A DNA stretch of 64,000 nucleotides, from assembly GCF_004345785.1 (NCBI RefSeq), contig NZ_SLXI01000002.1, positions 384,778 to 448,777 of the forward strand, read 5' to 3'. Below are positions 8,124-17,681 of the stretch, piece after piece. Each line of letters opens with the position of its first letter. Within the stretch, counting starts at the first letter, position 1. Below the pieces are notes generated by a model that saw only the letters and a list, made by a program, of their open reading frames with translations, had not been told where the DNA came from and made no database searches. A program made the translations under genes and the position numbers. Source of the DNA: Bisgaardia hudsonensis. Lineage in GTDB: Bacteria; Pseudomonadota; Gammaproteobacteria; Enterobacterales; Pasteurellaceae.

Positions 8124-10688
8124 TTAAATTGAACGTTTCACTTCAACGATTTCAAAGACTTCTATTTGATCGCCAACTTTTACATCATTATAATTCTTAA
8201 CGCCAATACCGCATTCCATACCATTACGAACTTCTGGTACATCGTCTTTAAAGCGACGTAGTGATTCTAATTCACCTTCAAAAATAACAACATTATCACG
8301 TAATACACGAATTGGATTATTACGTTTAACAATACCTTCCGTTACCATACAACCAGCAATAGCACCAAATTTAGGATGACGGAATACATCACGAACTTCC
8401 GCTAAACCAATAATTTCTTGTTTAAATTCTGGTGCAAGCATACCACTCATTGCGGCTTTGATTTCATTTAATAATTCATAGATTATAGAATAATAACGCA
8501 AGTCAATACTTTCATTTTCAATAATGCGACGTGCGGAAGCATCAGCACGAACATTAAATCCTAATACAATAGCATTAGATGCGGTAGCTAAAGTTGCATC
8601 TGTTTCTGTAATTCCACCAACTCCCGATCCAACAACTTTTATTTTCACTTCATTCGTTGATAATTCTTGTAATGCTTGAACAATCGCTTCAACAGATCCC
8701 TGTACATCAGCTTTTACGATAACATTAAGTTCAGATATATCACCTTCTTCCATATTAGTGAACATATTTTCAAGTTTCGCTTTTTGTTGACGAGCAAGTT
8801 TTACATCTCTAAATTTACCTTGACGATATAATGCAACCTCACGTGCTTTTTTCTCATCACGTACAACTGTTGCTTCATCTCCAGCAGAAGGTACACCAGA
8901 AAGCCCTAGAACCTCTACAGGAATTGATGGACCTGCAGTTGTAACATCTTTACCATCTTCATCTCGCATTGCTCTGACTTTACCATATTCAAAACCACAA
9001 AGGAGAATATCACCCTTGTTTAAAGTACCCGATTGAACAAGGATTGTTGCAACTGGCCCACGACCTTTATCAAGATATGATTCAATAACTACACCACTCG
9101 CCATACCATCTTTAATTGATGTTAATTCAAGTACCTCGGATTGTAATAAAATTGAATCTAACAACTCATTAACGCCTGTTCCTTTTTTCGCTGATACGTA
9201 AACAAATTGTACATCACCACCAAATTTTTCAGCGACTACATCATATTGTAATAATTCAGTTTCCACACGATCAGGGTTAGCTTCTGGTTTGTCGATTTTA
9301 TTCACTGCGACAACAATCGGCACTCCAGCAGCTTTTGCATGTTGAACGGCTTCTATTGTTTGCGGCATTACGCCATCATCAGCAGCGACAACTAAAACAA
9401 CTATGTCAGTTGCTTTTGCTCCACGAGCACGCATTGAGGTAAAGGCAGCATGTCCTGGAGTATCTAAGAAAGTAATGGTTTTACCATCAACTTCTACATG
9501 ATATGCACCAATATGTTGCGTAATACCACCAGCTTCACCATCAGCTACTTTAGCTTTACGAATATAATCAAGTAATGAGGTTTTACCATGATCAACGTGC
9601 CCCATAATAGTTACAACTGGTGCTCGTGTTACTTTTTCAGCTTGAATATCACGATCTTCTAATAGTGAAGCTTCAAGTTCATTTTCTTTACGAACAATAA
9701 CTTTATGCCCCATTTCCTCAGCAACTAATTGTGCGGTTTCTTGGTCTATTACTTGGTTAATGGTAACCATTTCCCCCATTTTCATCATTGTCTTAATGAT
9801 TTCTGTCGCTTTGATAGCCATCTTATTGGCTAATTCAGCTATGGTAATAGTTTCACCAATCACTACATCCCTGTTTACTGGTGCAACAGGTTTTGTAAAT
9901 CCTTGTTGTAAAGCACTGCCTTTTTTGGCCATTTTACCTTTACCACGAGCTTTGCCATGTAAATCTTTTTGTCTACGATTTGATTCTCTTTCTTTCTTAG
10001 AGCTGTCATCATCTCGACCGTTTTTCTTCGCTTTAACAACCTTATTCTTACCTCGACCACGAGCTTCTTTTTTCAACACTTCTTCATTTTCAGCATCACG
10101 AGCATAAACAGAAGTTAAGTGATCATCAGTAAACTCTTCTACTACATTATCAGTAGCAACCACTTCATCTGATGACATTTCAGCATATTTTTTCACCTCT
10201 TCTGCTGATTTACGAGCTAACTCTTCAGCTTTTTGACGAGCTAGCTCATCAGCTTTACGGCGTAATTCTGCTTCCTCAGCCTTTAATCTTTCTTTTTCCG
10301 CATCAACTACTTTTGCTTTTTTCGTAGTTCCTTTAGAAGAAGCTTTAGTTTCAGATTTTGGTTCTTTATTCGCTTTATTCTGAGATTCTTTATTTTTTGA
10401 ATCAAAAACAACTTTCTCTTTTTCTCTTTCAGCCTTTTCTTTCTGAAGTTTTTCAGCAGCTAATTGTTTTTCTTCTAATGCTTTCTTTTCAGCTTCAGCT
10501 TTCGCTTTTAACTTAGCTTTTTCCGCCTCTTTTTTAGCTGCATCAGTTGGTACCATACGTTTTTTACGTACTTCAACTTTTACTTCTTTGCTTTTACCAT
10601 CAGTCGTCGTACTACTTACTGTTGTTTTAGTTCTACGTTGTAAGCTTAATTTTTTGGGTGTATCTGATTTTTTTATTTCATCTGTCAT
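8124..10688 (-). CDS. infB: Translation initiation factor IF-2
   Basis: This 854-residue GTPase brings initiator tRNA to the 30S subunit. Order: IF2 N-terminal domain ([12 protein letters not shown]), a long charged Lys/Glu/Ala linker (about residues 45-260), a second N-terminal module ([30 protein letters not shown]), the G domain with G1 [10 protein letters not shown]3 DTPGHAAF and G4 NKID, then domains II-IV ending in the fMet-tRNA-binding C-terminal barrel. It is 14 bases after nusA. Shorter IF2 isoforms from internal starts are known in E. coli; none was assigned here. Confidence 0.98.
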   Translation of the reverse strand: MTDEIKKSDTPKKLSLQRRTKTTVSSTTTDGKSKEVKVEVRKKRMVPTDAAKKEAEKAKLKAKAEAEKKALEEKQLAAEKLQKEKAEREKEKVVFDSKNKESQNKANKEPKSETKASSKGTTKKAKVVDAEKERLKAEEAELRRKADELARQKAEELARKSAEEVKKYAEMSSDEVVATDNVVEEFTDDHLTSVYARDAENEEVLKKEARGRGKNKVVKAKKNGRDDDSSKKERESNRRQKDLHGKARGKGKMAKKGSALQQGFTKPVAPVNRDVVIGETITIAELANKMAIKATEIIKTMMKMGEMVTINQVIDQETAQLVAEEMGHKVIVRKENELEASLLEDRDIQAEKVTRAPVVTIMGHVDHGKTSLLDYIRKAKVADGEAGGITQHIGAYHVEVDGKTITFLDTPGHAAFTSMRARGAKATDIVVLVVAADDGVMPQTIEAVQHAKAAGVPIVVAVNKIDKPEANPDRVETELLQYDVVAEKFGGDVQFVYVSAKKGTGVNELLDSILLQSEVLELTSIKDGMASGVVIESYLDKGRGPVATILVQSGTLNKGDILLCGFEYGKVRAMRDEDGKDVTTAGPSIPVEVLGLSGVPSAGDEATVVRDEKKAREVALYRQGKFRDVKLARQQKAKLENMFTNMEEGDISELNVIVKADVQGSVEAIVQALQELSTNEVKIKVVGSGVGGITETDATLATASNAIVLGFNVRADASARRIIENESIDLRYYSIIYELLNEIKAAMSGMLAPEFKQEIIGLAEVRDVFRHPKFGAIAGCMVTEGIVKRNNPIRVLRDNVVIFEGELESLRRFKDDVPEVRNGMECGIGVKNYNDVKVGDQIEVFEIVEVKRSI

Positions 10689-10702
10689 AATAGTTATATT
10701 CC

Positions 10703-12190
10703 TTATTCTTTACTGAACCAACAAATATTGCGAGCTGCCATAATAATATCTGCAGCAATCTTCGGTGATAAATCTTCAATATCTGCGAGATCATCAACAC
10801 CTTGTTCCGCCAGTTCTTCAAGCGTTAAAATTTGCTTCTCAGAAAGTTTTAATGCGATATGAGTATTCATTCCTTCTAAATTTAATAATTGTTCCTCAAT
10901 GTCAACTTGTTTCAATGCTTCTTCTTCGGCTAATGCTGCTGCCGTAATTGCATTTTTTGCTCTTGTTTGTAATTCTTCAGCAAGATCTTCGTCTTCTAAT
11001 CCATCAATCGCAGTTATTTCATCAATAGAAATATAAGCTAATTCCTCTAAACTTGAGAAACCTTCATCAATAAGAAGTTGTGCAAAATCTTCATCAAGCT
11101 CTAATGCACTCATGAATAAATTCAAAGTCTTTTTATCTTCTGCTTGATGTTTCGTATTTAACTCATCGGTTGTCATCACATTTAATGACCATCCAGTTAA
11201 ATTCGTAGCTAAACGTATATTTTGTCCATTACGACCTATTGCCTGTGCTAAGTTAGCTTCTTCAACTGCAATATCCATTGAATGATTATCTTCATCAACA
11301 ATAATTGAACTTACATCTGCTGGAGCCATTGCATTAATTACAAATTGAGCTGGATTGTCATCCCATAATACAATATCAATTCTTTCACCACTTAATTCAT
11401 TTGTGATCGCCTGTACGCGTGAACCTCTCATACCAACACAAGCACCAACCGGATCGATACGCTTATCATTACTTTTTACCGCTATTTTAGCTCGTAATCC
11501 AGGATCTCTCGAAGCGCCTTTAATTTCAATTAATTCCTCACCAATTTCGGGAACTTCCACTCGGAATAATTCAATAAGCATTTCAGGTTTCGAACGAGTA
11601 ACAAAAAGTTGTGGACCTTTTGTTTCTGTGTTGACTTTATATAACACACCACGAACACGATCGCCCGGTCTAAAGTTTTCTCTCGGAAGCATATCTTCAC
11701 GTAGAATAACAGCTTCTGCTTGCTGCCCTAGATCCAGTAGTATATTTTCACGATTTACCTTTTTTACTATACCACTAACAATTTCGCCTTCTTGCGTACG
11801 AAATTGTTCAACTATTTTATTTCTTTCTGCTTCCCTAATTTTTGTACTAATCACTTGGCGAGCAGTTTGCATCGTAATACGATCAAATGCGATTGATTCA
11901 ATTTCATCTTCAACATAGTCACCTAGTTGAACGCTTTCATCTTCAAAACGTGCAGCATCTAAAGTAATCTCTTTAGTTGGATAAGCTACTTCATCAACTA
12001 CTAACCAACGACGGAAAGTATTAAATTCACCTGTTTTGTGGTCAATTACAACGCGTACTTCAATATCTTGATCATGTTTCTTTTTTGTAGAAAGAGCGAT
12101 TGCACTCTCTAATGCTTCAAAAATTTTTTCTCGCGGTAATAGTTTTTCATTAGATACAGCTTCTGCTGCCAGTAAAATCTCTTTACTCAT
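10703..12190 (-). CDS. nusA: Transcription termination/antitermination factor
   Basis: This 495-residue protein matches full-length gamma-proteobacterial NusA. It has the RNA polymerase-binding N-domain (residues 1-125), the S1 domain ([21 protein letters not shown]), two KH domains ([25 protein letters not shown] and [18 protein letters not shown]), and two acidic C-terminal repeats that contact the alpha subunit and lambda N-type partners. It acts in pausing, termination and rRNA antitermination. In the operon it follows rimP by 24 bases. Confidence 0.98.
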   Translation of the reverse strand: MSKEILLAAEAVSNEKLLPREKIFEALESAIALSTKKKHDQDIEVRVVIDHKTGEFNTFRRWLVVDEVAYPTKEITLDAARFEDESVQLGDYVEDEIESIAFDRITMQTARQVISTKIREAERNKIVEQFRTQEGEIVSGIVKKVNRENILLDLGQQAEAVILREDMLPRENFRPGDRVRGVLYKVNTETKGPQLFVTRSKPEMLIELFRVEVPEIGEELIEIKGASRDPGLRAKIAVKSNDKRIDPVGACVGMRGSRVQAITNELSGERIDIVLWDDNPAQFVINAMAPADVSSIIVDEDNHSMDIAVEEANLAQAIGRNGQNIRLATNLTGWSLNVMTTDELNTKHQAEDKKTLNLFMSALELDEDFAQLLIDEGFSSLEELAYISIDEITAIDGLEDEDLAEELQTRAKNAITAAALAEEEALKQVDIEEQLLNLEGMNTHIALKLSEKQILTLEELAEQGVDDLADIEDLSPKIAADIIMAARNICWFSKE

Positions 12191-12214
12191 TATATTTATA
12201 ATCCTTACTTAAAA

Positions 12215-12670
12215 TTAAAATTTAGGAACTAAATTGGCTTTTTGAACGTTGCCAAATGCTAAAATTTGTTGTTGTTTATCAACTAAAATAGTCAACATAT
12301 CATTTTCGACTTTTTCTAATTTACCTTGCCATTTACGTCTTTCTAATACTGGAATTCGTAAATGAACAGAAATATCTTGACCAATATAGCGAGTTAACTG
12401 TGCTAAAGTAAATAAAGGTCTATCTAAACCAGGAGAAGATACTTCTAAATTATATTTATCATTAATAGGATCTTCCACATCAAGTATAGCACTGACTTGA
12501 CGGCTGACATCAGAGCAATCATCAATAGTCACTCCTCCTTCCTTATCTATATACAACCGTACGGTTAAAAAACGCCCGATACGCTGACATTCAATTCCCC
12601 AAAGTTCACATCCTAAATCTTCGATAGAATCGATTAATAATTCTTGTAACTTTTCTTCTAAAGTTGCCAC
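12215..12670 (-). CDS. rimP: Ribosome maturation factor RimP
   Basis: I place the start at the GTG at 12670, giving 151 residues ([12 protein letters not shown]), because a good GGAG site lies 8-12 bases before it and the length then equals E. coli RimP. An upstream in-frame GTG at 12700 has no such site. The family signature [38 protein letters not shown] is complete. RimP binds the 30S subunit and assists assembly. First protein gene of the nusA operon. Confidence 0.95.
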   Translation of the reverse strand: MATLEEKLQELLIDSIEDLGCELWGIECQRIGRFLTVRLYIDKEGGVTIDDCSDVSRQVSAILDVEDPINDKYNLEVSSPGLDRPLFTLAQLTRYIGQDISVHLRIPVLERRKWQGKLEKVENDMLTILVDKQQQILAFGNVQKANLVPKF

Positions 12671-12735
12671 GTTTTCTTCTCCAAAAAAGTGTTTGTACAC
12701 TCTCTTATCTATAATATTTAATTATTTTAAAACAT

Positions 12736-12754
12736 AAAAAAAGGGCATATGCCC
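12736..12754 (-). terminator. Short terminator or attenuator before rimP
   Basis: GGGC-ATAT-GCCC on the minus strand, followed directly by seven T. It sits between the initiator tRNA and rimP, 66 bases before the rimP start. It may allow partial read-through from the tRNA gene. Confidence 0.55.
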
Positions 12755-12801
12755 AATTTTATTAGTTTATGTAAAAGACATAAACTCTGAATAACTCATA
12801 C

Positions 12802-12822
12802 AAAAAAACCCCAAAAATGGGG
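12802..12822 (-). terminator. Terminator of tRNA-fMet
   Basis: CCCC-ATTTTT-GGGG followed by seven T on the minus strand, 26 bases after the tRNA 3' end. Confidence 0.8.
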
Positions 12823-12847
12823 TCCTTTACTAAACTGACATGTAAAG

Positions 12848-12924
<77 letters not shown>

Positions 12925-13028
12925 TCCGATATTGTTCTACATTATACGCATAAATCTGAAAATATCAAGTTTAATATTACATAATATTTAAATAACACTG
13001 TATGCATTTTTTAATCTATTGTTAATAA

Positions 13029-13160
13029 TTAAAATCGCATTCCTGTTCCTAGTCCAATACCAAGACCAATACCTGATGTTCCCCCGCTAGCATTAATTCC
13101 GCCACCAACTGCACATCCAGATAAGGTAATAATACATAATATTAACATTAATTTTTTCAT
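13029..13160 (-). CDS. Small glycine-rich lipoprotein, 43 residues
   Basis: Reads MKKLMLILCIITLSGC and then AVGGGINASGG, ending GTGMRF. It has a charged start, a hydrophobic stretch, a clear lipobox LSGC with Cys16 as lipidation site, and a Gly-rich mature peptide of only 28 residues containing two overlapping GIGLG units. An AAGGA site precedes the ATG at proper spacing. Gly at mature position +4 and no Asp at +2 predict outer-membrane sorting. It lies between metY and a kinase-like gene on the same strand. I know no function; it resembles small entericidin-like or YgdI-like lipoproteins only in layout. Confidence 0.7.
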   Translation of the reverse strand: MKKLMLILCIITLSGCAVGGGINASGGTSGIGLGIGLGTGMRF

Positions 13161-13184
13161 AATAAGTTCCTTAGATAAATAATT

Positions 13185-13922
13185 TCATTTATTTTTTATT
13201 ATAGTACTAAAATTTTCAAATAAACGATAAACAGCCAAAAGATCGGTCTTTGCAATAGGCTTAAAAACAGATAAAAAATGATATAACCAAGATAATTTTT
13301 TCATAGAACTCAATATTGATTGCCATAAATTTTCCGACAATTTCTTTTCAAATTCATTAAGAACTAAAACAATTTGCTCATCTGATAATGTTTTTTCACG
13401 ACACAAGCTATATACAAATAGAAGTATATCACGCTTCCTTTGATAAAAAAGATCCTTTTTTATATTAGGTGATTCAAAATCAATAAACAATACTTCCCCA
13501 TTATTCCATATAATATCTCGAATTGCAGGTCTACCATGAGTTAAGTTCATTTTATGTAAAGATAAAATAGCATTTATAACATCAATTAAAATATTATTTT
13601 TCATTTTAATAGGACACGAGCAATTGACCATCCACCAACTTACTGTTTTTCCAGAATCTTTTAGCACCAAAAAATCTTTTCCTGAACACACTAATTCAGG
13701 AACTGGAGCTTTTTGCTCTGCTAAGAATTTTAATTTATTTAATTCCCTTATAAACGACTTTTTAGGATTAGGTTTTAATATTCTCCAAATCCCTTTTAAT
13801 TCTTCCGGCTGTTTTAGCCAATAAGACTGAGCATTATATTGAAAACAATAAATCCGTTTTCCTTTCTGACTAACTAATAATGATTTGATATACTGCTCAA
13901 ATTCTATTTGTGTTTTTAACAT
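13185..13922 (-). CDS. Protein-kinase-like fold protein of unknown role
   Basis: This 245-residue protein has the shape of the LPS-kinase/RIO-type small kinases: Lys37 in YWLKQP, a helix-C Glu60 (SFIRELNKLKFL), and a catalytic region LTHGRPAIRDIIWNNGEVLFIDFE (residues 127-150). The metal-binding Asp148 is present, but the usual HxD or HGD loop reads HGRP, with Asp136 a few residues later. So it could be an active kinase of a divergent branch or a pseudokinase. A stretch of 24 bases separates it from the small lipoprotein gene. Substrate unknown. Confidence 0.55.
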   Translation of the reverse strand: MLKTQIEFEQYIKSLLVSQKGKRIYCFQYNAQSYWLKQPEELKGIWRILKPNPKKSFIRELNKLKFLAEQKAPVPELVCSGKDFLVLKDSGKTVSWWMVNCSCPIKMKNNILIDVINAILSLHKMNLTHGRPAIRDIIWNNGEVLFIDFESPNIKKDLFYQRKRDILLFVYSLCREKTLSDEQIVLVLNEFEKKLSENLWQSILSSMKKLSWLYHFLSVFKPIAKTDLLAVYRLFENFSTIIKNK

Positions 13923-14027
13923 TAGCTTACTTGTTAATAGTGAATGCGAGAACGTAATTATATTTCATATTTTGCTTAAAAGCACATATTCTAGTATAAC
14001 TATATAAAACTTAGGAGGTCATTATAT

Positions 14028-14582
14028 ATGTTTTTTCGTCACTTATTATTTTTAATACTCAGTTTATTATCATTCAATTTATTTGCCAATCCTCTGTCTA
14101 TCTCTGAAAATGAGATCAATAAATATTTATCAAATAAAGTTTCATTAAAAGATACCATCGCTTTTCCTGGACTTTTTGCAATTGATTACCAACTCTCAAA
14201 TTTATCCGCAAAATTAGGAAAAAATAATTCCAAAAAGATCGAAGTAGGTGGTACTGTTACTGGTAATTTTAAATTAGGAACTAAAGATTTTGATGGTAAA
14301 ATTAACTTAACTTTTGACACTATCCCCTATTATGATCCAGAAAAAGCTGCTGTTTACTTAAAAGATATTCGTATTTTAAGTTGGTCAGGATCACCTGATA
14401 AATATATACGAGAGCTACAAACAATTATGCCTTTCCTATCAAAGAATCTTTCTCAACTAGCAAGTTATGTACCAATTTATGAACTTGATAGTAGCAAACC
14501 AAGAGATGTCATTATTAAAAAATTTGCAAAAGGTATTCTCGTAGAGGAAGGAAGACTAGTCTTGGAAACTAATTTTTTATAG
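14028..14582 (+). CDS. DUF1439 (YceB-like) exported protein
   Basis: This 184-residue protein has a signal peptide (residues 1-20, FFRHLLFLILSLLSFNLFA) and a DUF1439 body like E. coli YceB: ISENEINKYLSNKVSLKD, LPG-like FPGLFAIDYQLSNLSAKLG, VYLKDIRILS, and the end KKFAKGILVEEGRLVL. YceB proteins are usually lipoproteins; here no Cys follows the signal, so it should be soluble in the periplasm. AGGAGG precedes the start. Function of the family is unknown; the fold is a tubular lipid-binding type. Confidence 0.85.
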   Translation: MFFRHLLFLILSLLSFNLFANPLSISENEINKYLSNKVSLKDTIAFPGLFAIDYQLSNLSAKLGKNNSKKIEVGGTVTGNFKLGTKDFDGKINLTFDTIPYYDPEKAAVYLKDIRILSWSGSPDKYIRELQTIMPFLSKNLSQLASYVPIYELDSSKPRDVIIKKFAKGILVEEGRLVLETNFL

Positions 14583-14731
14583 GACTAAAACAAATAAAAT
14601 AACAAAAGATCCATTGCATATCTCAATATTATAAAAATATTTTCATACGCAAACCTTTGCTTTTTTATTTACTATTTCAATATATTATAAATCCTTTTAT
14701 AATCTAATTTGATTTTAAAGAGGATTTAAAT

Positions 14732-14956
14732 ATGAATTATGTTGAAATTTTAGGTTATCTTGCAATGATAACGGTATCATTTTCATTTTTACTAAAAGAT
14801 GTTATAAAATTACGCTTTGTTAATGCGATTGGTTGTACTTTATTTATTATTTACGGTTTACTACTTGGCTCTTACCCTGTTGTCGGTTTAAATATTTTTG
14901 TTGCTTGTACTAATGCCTTTTATATTTTTAAAGAATTAAAAAATCATTCAAAATAA
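14732..14956 (+). CDS. Small membrane protein, YgjV/SemiSWEET-like
   Basis: This 74-residue protein is almost entirely three hydrophobic helices (residues 6-22, 30-47, 49-68). The pattern LGYLAMITVSFSFLLKDVIKLRFVNAIGCTLFIIYGLLLG resembles CBU_0592/YgjV-type and SemiSWEET half-transporters, which work as dimers. It has its own ribosome site (AGAGGA). No substrate can be assigned. Confidence 0.75.
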   Translation: MNYVEILGYLAMITVSFSFLLKDVIKLRFVNAIGCTLFIIYGLLLGSYPVVGLNIFVACTNAFYIFKELKNHSK

Positions 14957-14982
14957 ATTTTACCAATATCTAAAATGAAAAA

Positions 14983-15003
14983 GAGAGCAAATAAAATGCT
15001 CTC
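14983..15003. terminator. Bidirectional terminator
   Basis: GAGAGCA/TGCTCTC with a 7-base loop between convergent genes; T-rich on both sides. Confidence 0.8.
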
Positions 15004-15028
15004 CTTTATTGTTTACCTTAAATATCCA

Positions 15029-16468
15029 TTACTTCCATAATCTAGGGTCTAAACCTCGTTTTAATAAACTAGGGTGATCTTCAACCTTAAATTCTGGCTC
15101 TTTACCCGCTTTTAACTGTTGTTGATAATCTTTTAATAATAACCAAACAATTGGAGCAAGAATTACAATAGAAACTAAGTTTATCATTGACATAATTGCC
15201 ATTACTGTATCAGCAAAACTCCAAACAATTGTCCCTGAATTAACAGCACCAAAATAAACGAAGAATAAAACAACTAAACGGAATAATAAGACAAATATTG
15301 GATTATTTTTGATAAATCGAATATTACTTTCAGCATAAGCATAATTTCCAATAATAGAAGAAAAAGCAAAAAGTAATAAAATAAATGCAAGAAAATGCAC
15401 GCCAAATTCCCCAACATGATATTCAAGGGCATTCTGTGTTAATGAAATACTCTTCAATGATTCACCACCGTAATCATCAGAAAGTAAAATAACAATCGCC
15501 GTACAAGTACAAACAATAATCGTATCAACGAAAACCCCTAACATTTGGATCAAACCTTGACTCGCAGGATGTTTTACATCAGCAGAAGCTGCCGCATTAG
15601 GTGCCGATCCCATACCTGCTTCATTTGAGAATAAACCACGTTTAATCCCCATAAGCATTGCTTGAGAAAATAATGTCCCAAATATACCACCTGCCATCGC
15701 ATCAAAATTAAAAGCACTACGTACAATATTGGAAAGTACTTCTGGTACTTTATCAATATTCATCCCTAAAATAATAACAGCCATAATCAAATAAAATAGC
15801 GCCATCATTGGTACCACTTTTGCTGAAACCTTGCCAATTCGTTTAATCCCACCAAAAATAATCATTGCGGTCAAAGCAACTAGACCAAGCCCCACATAAT
15901 GAGGATCCCACTTCCAAGCGTTATGAGTCGCTTCAACAATAGAGTTAGATTGAACAGCATTGAATGCAAATCCAAAAGTAAAAATAAGTGCTATCGCAAA
16001 ACACACAGCTAACCAAGGTGCTTTTAACCCTTGTGTAATATAATAAGCTGGACCACCACGAAAAGTACCATCTTTATCTTTTACTTTAAATAATTGCGCT
16101 AAAGAGGATTCTGCAAATGCACTCGACATACCAATTAATGCCGTCACCCACATCCAAAATACCGCACCTTCTCCACCTAATGCAATAGCTGTCGCTACAC
16201 CACCGATATTTCCCACACCTACTCGACTAGCTAATCCCGTCGCAAAAGCTTGGAAAGGAGTAATAGATTGTCCTTCTGAGGCACGTCCAAACCACATTTC
16301 ACGCAAACTTTGGGGAAATAACCTAAATTGAATAACTCCAGTAGTAATAGTAAAAAATATCCCCGTTCCTAATAACGTTAAAACGGTAACATCCCAAAGT
16401 GGTCCATCAAATGTATCAATAAACCAAGATAATCCTTGCTCTATAATTGCAACTAAATCAGCAAACAT
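15029..16468 (-). CDS. Alanine/glycine:cation symporter (AGCS)
   Basis: This 479-residue inner-membrane protein has about eleven hydrophobic segments and the AGCS marks: TGVIQFRLFPQSLREMW, FQAFATGLASRVGVGNIGGVATAIALGGEGAVFWMW, the signature GGPAYYITQGL, GIKRGLFSNEAGMGSAPNAAASADVKHPASQG, and FADTVMAIMSMINLVSI. These carriers move alanine or glycine with sodium. Transcribed alone on the minus strand; no regulator is linked. Confidence 0.93.
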   Translation of the reverse strand: MFADLVAIIEQGLSWFIDTFDGPLWDVTVLTLLGTGIFFTITTGVIQFRLFPQSLREMWFGRASEGQSITPFQAFATGLASRVGVGNIGGVATAIALGGEGAVFWMWVTALIGMSSAFAESSLAQLFKVKDKDGTFRGGPAYYITQGLKAPWLAVCFAIALIFTFGFAFNAVQSNSIVEATHNAWKWDPHYVGLGLVALTAMIIFGGIKRIGKVSAKVVPMMALFYLIMAVIILGMNIDKVPEVLSNIVRSAFNFDAMAGGIFGTLFSQAMLMGIKRGLFSNEAGMGSAPNAAASADVKHPASQGLIQMLGVFVDTIIVCTCTAIVILLSDDYGGESLKSISLTQNALEYHVGEFGVHFLAFILLLFAFSSIIGNYAYAESNIRFIKNNPIFVLLFRLVVLFFVYFGAVNSGTIVWSFADTVMAIMSMINLVSIVILAPIVWLLLKDYQQQLKAGKEPEFKVEDHPSLLKRGLDPRLWK

Positions 16469-16604
16469 AATTTCCTCTAAATATTAAAATGGTAATCTGA
16501 TTATAAAATAAAAATTCAATAAACTTAAAGTTGTTATTATTTATATTTGAAAATAACAACAACAAATTAGAAAATATCTAAAAAAATGAGTATTTTTTAA
16601 AAAA

Positions 16605-16627
16605 TAAAAACCCTGATTATATCAGGG
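16605..16627 (-). terminator. Terminator of nagK
   Basis: CCCTGAT/ATCAGGG with a 3-base loop, followed on the minus strand by TTTTTATTTTTT. It begins 8 bases after the nagK stop. Confidence 0.8.
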
Positions 16628-16634
16628 CTATTTA

Positions 16635-17549
16635 TTAACGAGATAAGAAAAGTGCAGCAGCACCTCGAACACCACCAGAATCACCATATTTAGCTTTCTT
16701 AATAAGTGGTACTTTTGCACTACGCATTAAATGATGAGGTAAAGCTTTTGGTAATGCTTCATATAAATAATCAAAGTTTGATAATCCCCCACCTAAAACT
16801 AATACATTAGGATCTAAAATAGTAATAATATTTGCAATTGAAACCGCACATAATTCAATAAAAAGCGTCACAAATTCTACCGCACTTTCTTCTTTATTAT
16901 AAAAACGTTTAATAATTTCTTTTGCAGAAAGCGATTCACCTTTTAAATCTCGATAAAGCATTTCAAAACCTCGCCCAGACAAATAAGTATCTAAACAAGC
17001 TTTATTACCACAACCACATTCATAAATAGGTGCCTTATCCCAACCTAACAATTTTAGAGCGTGATAATTAAGCTGAATATGCCCTAACTCCCCAGCCATC
17101 CCTGTTTGCCCAGAATAAATTTTTCCATTAAAAATCATTCCCCCGCCAAAACCTGTACCGAGTATTAATCCCAAAACAGAAGAATATTGTTGATTTTCTT
17201 CATCCCAAGCCTCTGATAATGCAAAACAATTTGCATCATTTTCACCACGGACTTCTCTATCTAAACGAGCAGATAAATCTTTCAAAATTGGCTTATTATC
17301 CGCAACTTTAATATTGGTTATTTCAGCTATCCCAGTTTCTTGATTAATAAATCCTGGCACACCAATTCCTACAGTACCTTTACAAGAAAATTTTTCATCT
17401 GCTTTCTTAACTAAATCAACGATTGTTCCTAACCATTGTTCATAACTATCTTTAGGTGTAGGTACTCGCTCTGAATACTGTTTTTCTAATTTATCATTAA
17501 ATACAGCAAGCTCAATTTTTGTACCACCAATATCAAACCCATATAACAT
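16635..17549 (-). CDS. nagK: N-acetyl-D-glucosamine kinase (ROK)
   Basis: This 304-residue enzyme phosphorylates GlcNAc at O6 with ATP, feeding recycled cell-wall sugar and host amino sugar into metabolism. It aligns with E. coli NagK along its whole length: DIGGTK (6-11), [12 protein letters not shown] with catalytic Asp105, [10 protein letters not shown], the zinc site His157 with Cys178, Cys180 and Cys185 in [17 protein letters not shown], and DSGGVRGAA near the end. Single gene; an uptake signal lies just upstream. Confidence 0.93.
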   Translation of the reverse strand: MLYGFDIGGTKIELAVFNDKLEKQYSERVPTPKDSYEQWLGTIVDLVKKADEKFSCKGTVGIGVPGFINQETGIAEITNIKVADNKPILKDLSARLDREVRGENDANCFALSEAWDEENQQYSSVLGLILGTGFGGGMIFNGKIYSGQTGMAGELGHIQLNYHALKLLGWDKAPIYECGCGNKACLDTYLSGRGFEMLYRDLKGESLSAKEIIKRFYNKEESAVEFVTLFIELCAVSIANIITILDPNVLVLGGGLSNFDYLYEALPKALPHHLMRSAKVPLIKKAKYGDSGGVRGAAALFLSR

Positions 17550-17585
17550 AACTTTCTCCTGTATTCCAAAATAACAGATATTCTA

Positions 17586-17594
17586 ACCGCACTT
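17586..17594 (-). repeat. DNA uptake signal sequence, intergenic
   Basis: A perfect core, reading ACCGCACTT on the plus strand, between nagK and the sensor kinase gene. The minus-strand core AAGTGCGGT lacks the CAAAATTT extension. Confidence 0.85.
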
Positions 17595-17681
17595 TCATAG
17601 ATTTTCTTTGTTAAAAATCATTTTTTATTCAATTGACACTATATTCAAATATGAAGGCGTAAAATATTCAATAAAATAATA

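Noticed and set aside
9760-10107. 115-codon frame on the plus strand inside infB
   Set aside because: Antisense shadow of the charged IF-2 linker; hydrophobic and basic bias arises from the complementary codons.
11355-11918. 187-codon frame on the plus strand inside nusA
   Set aside because: Antisense shadow of conserved nusA coding sequence; no ribosome site and no recognisable domain.
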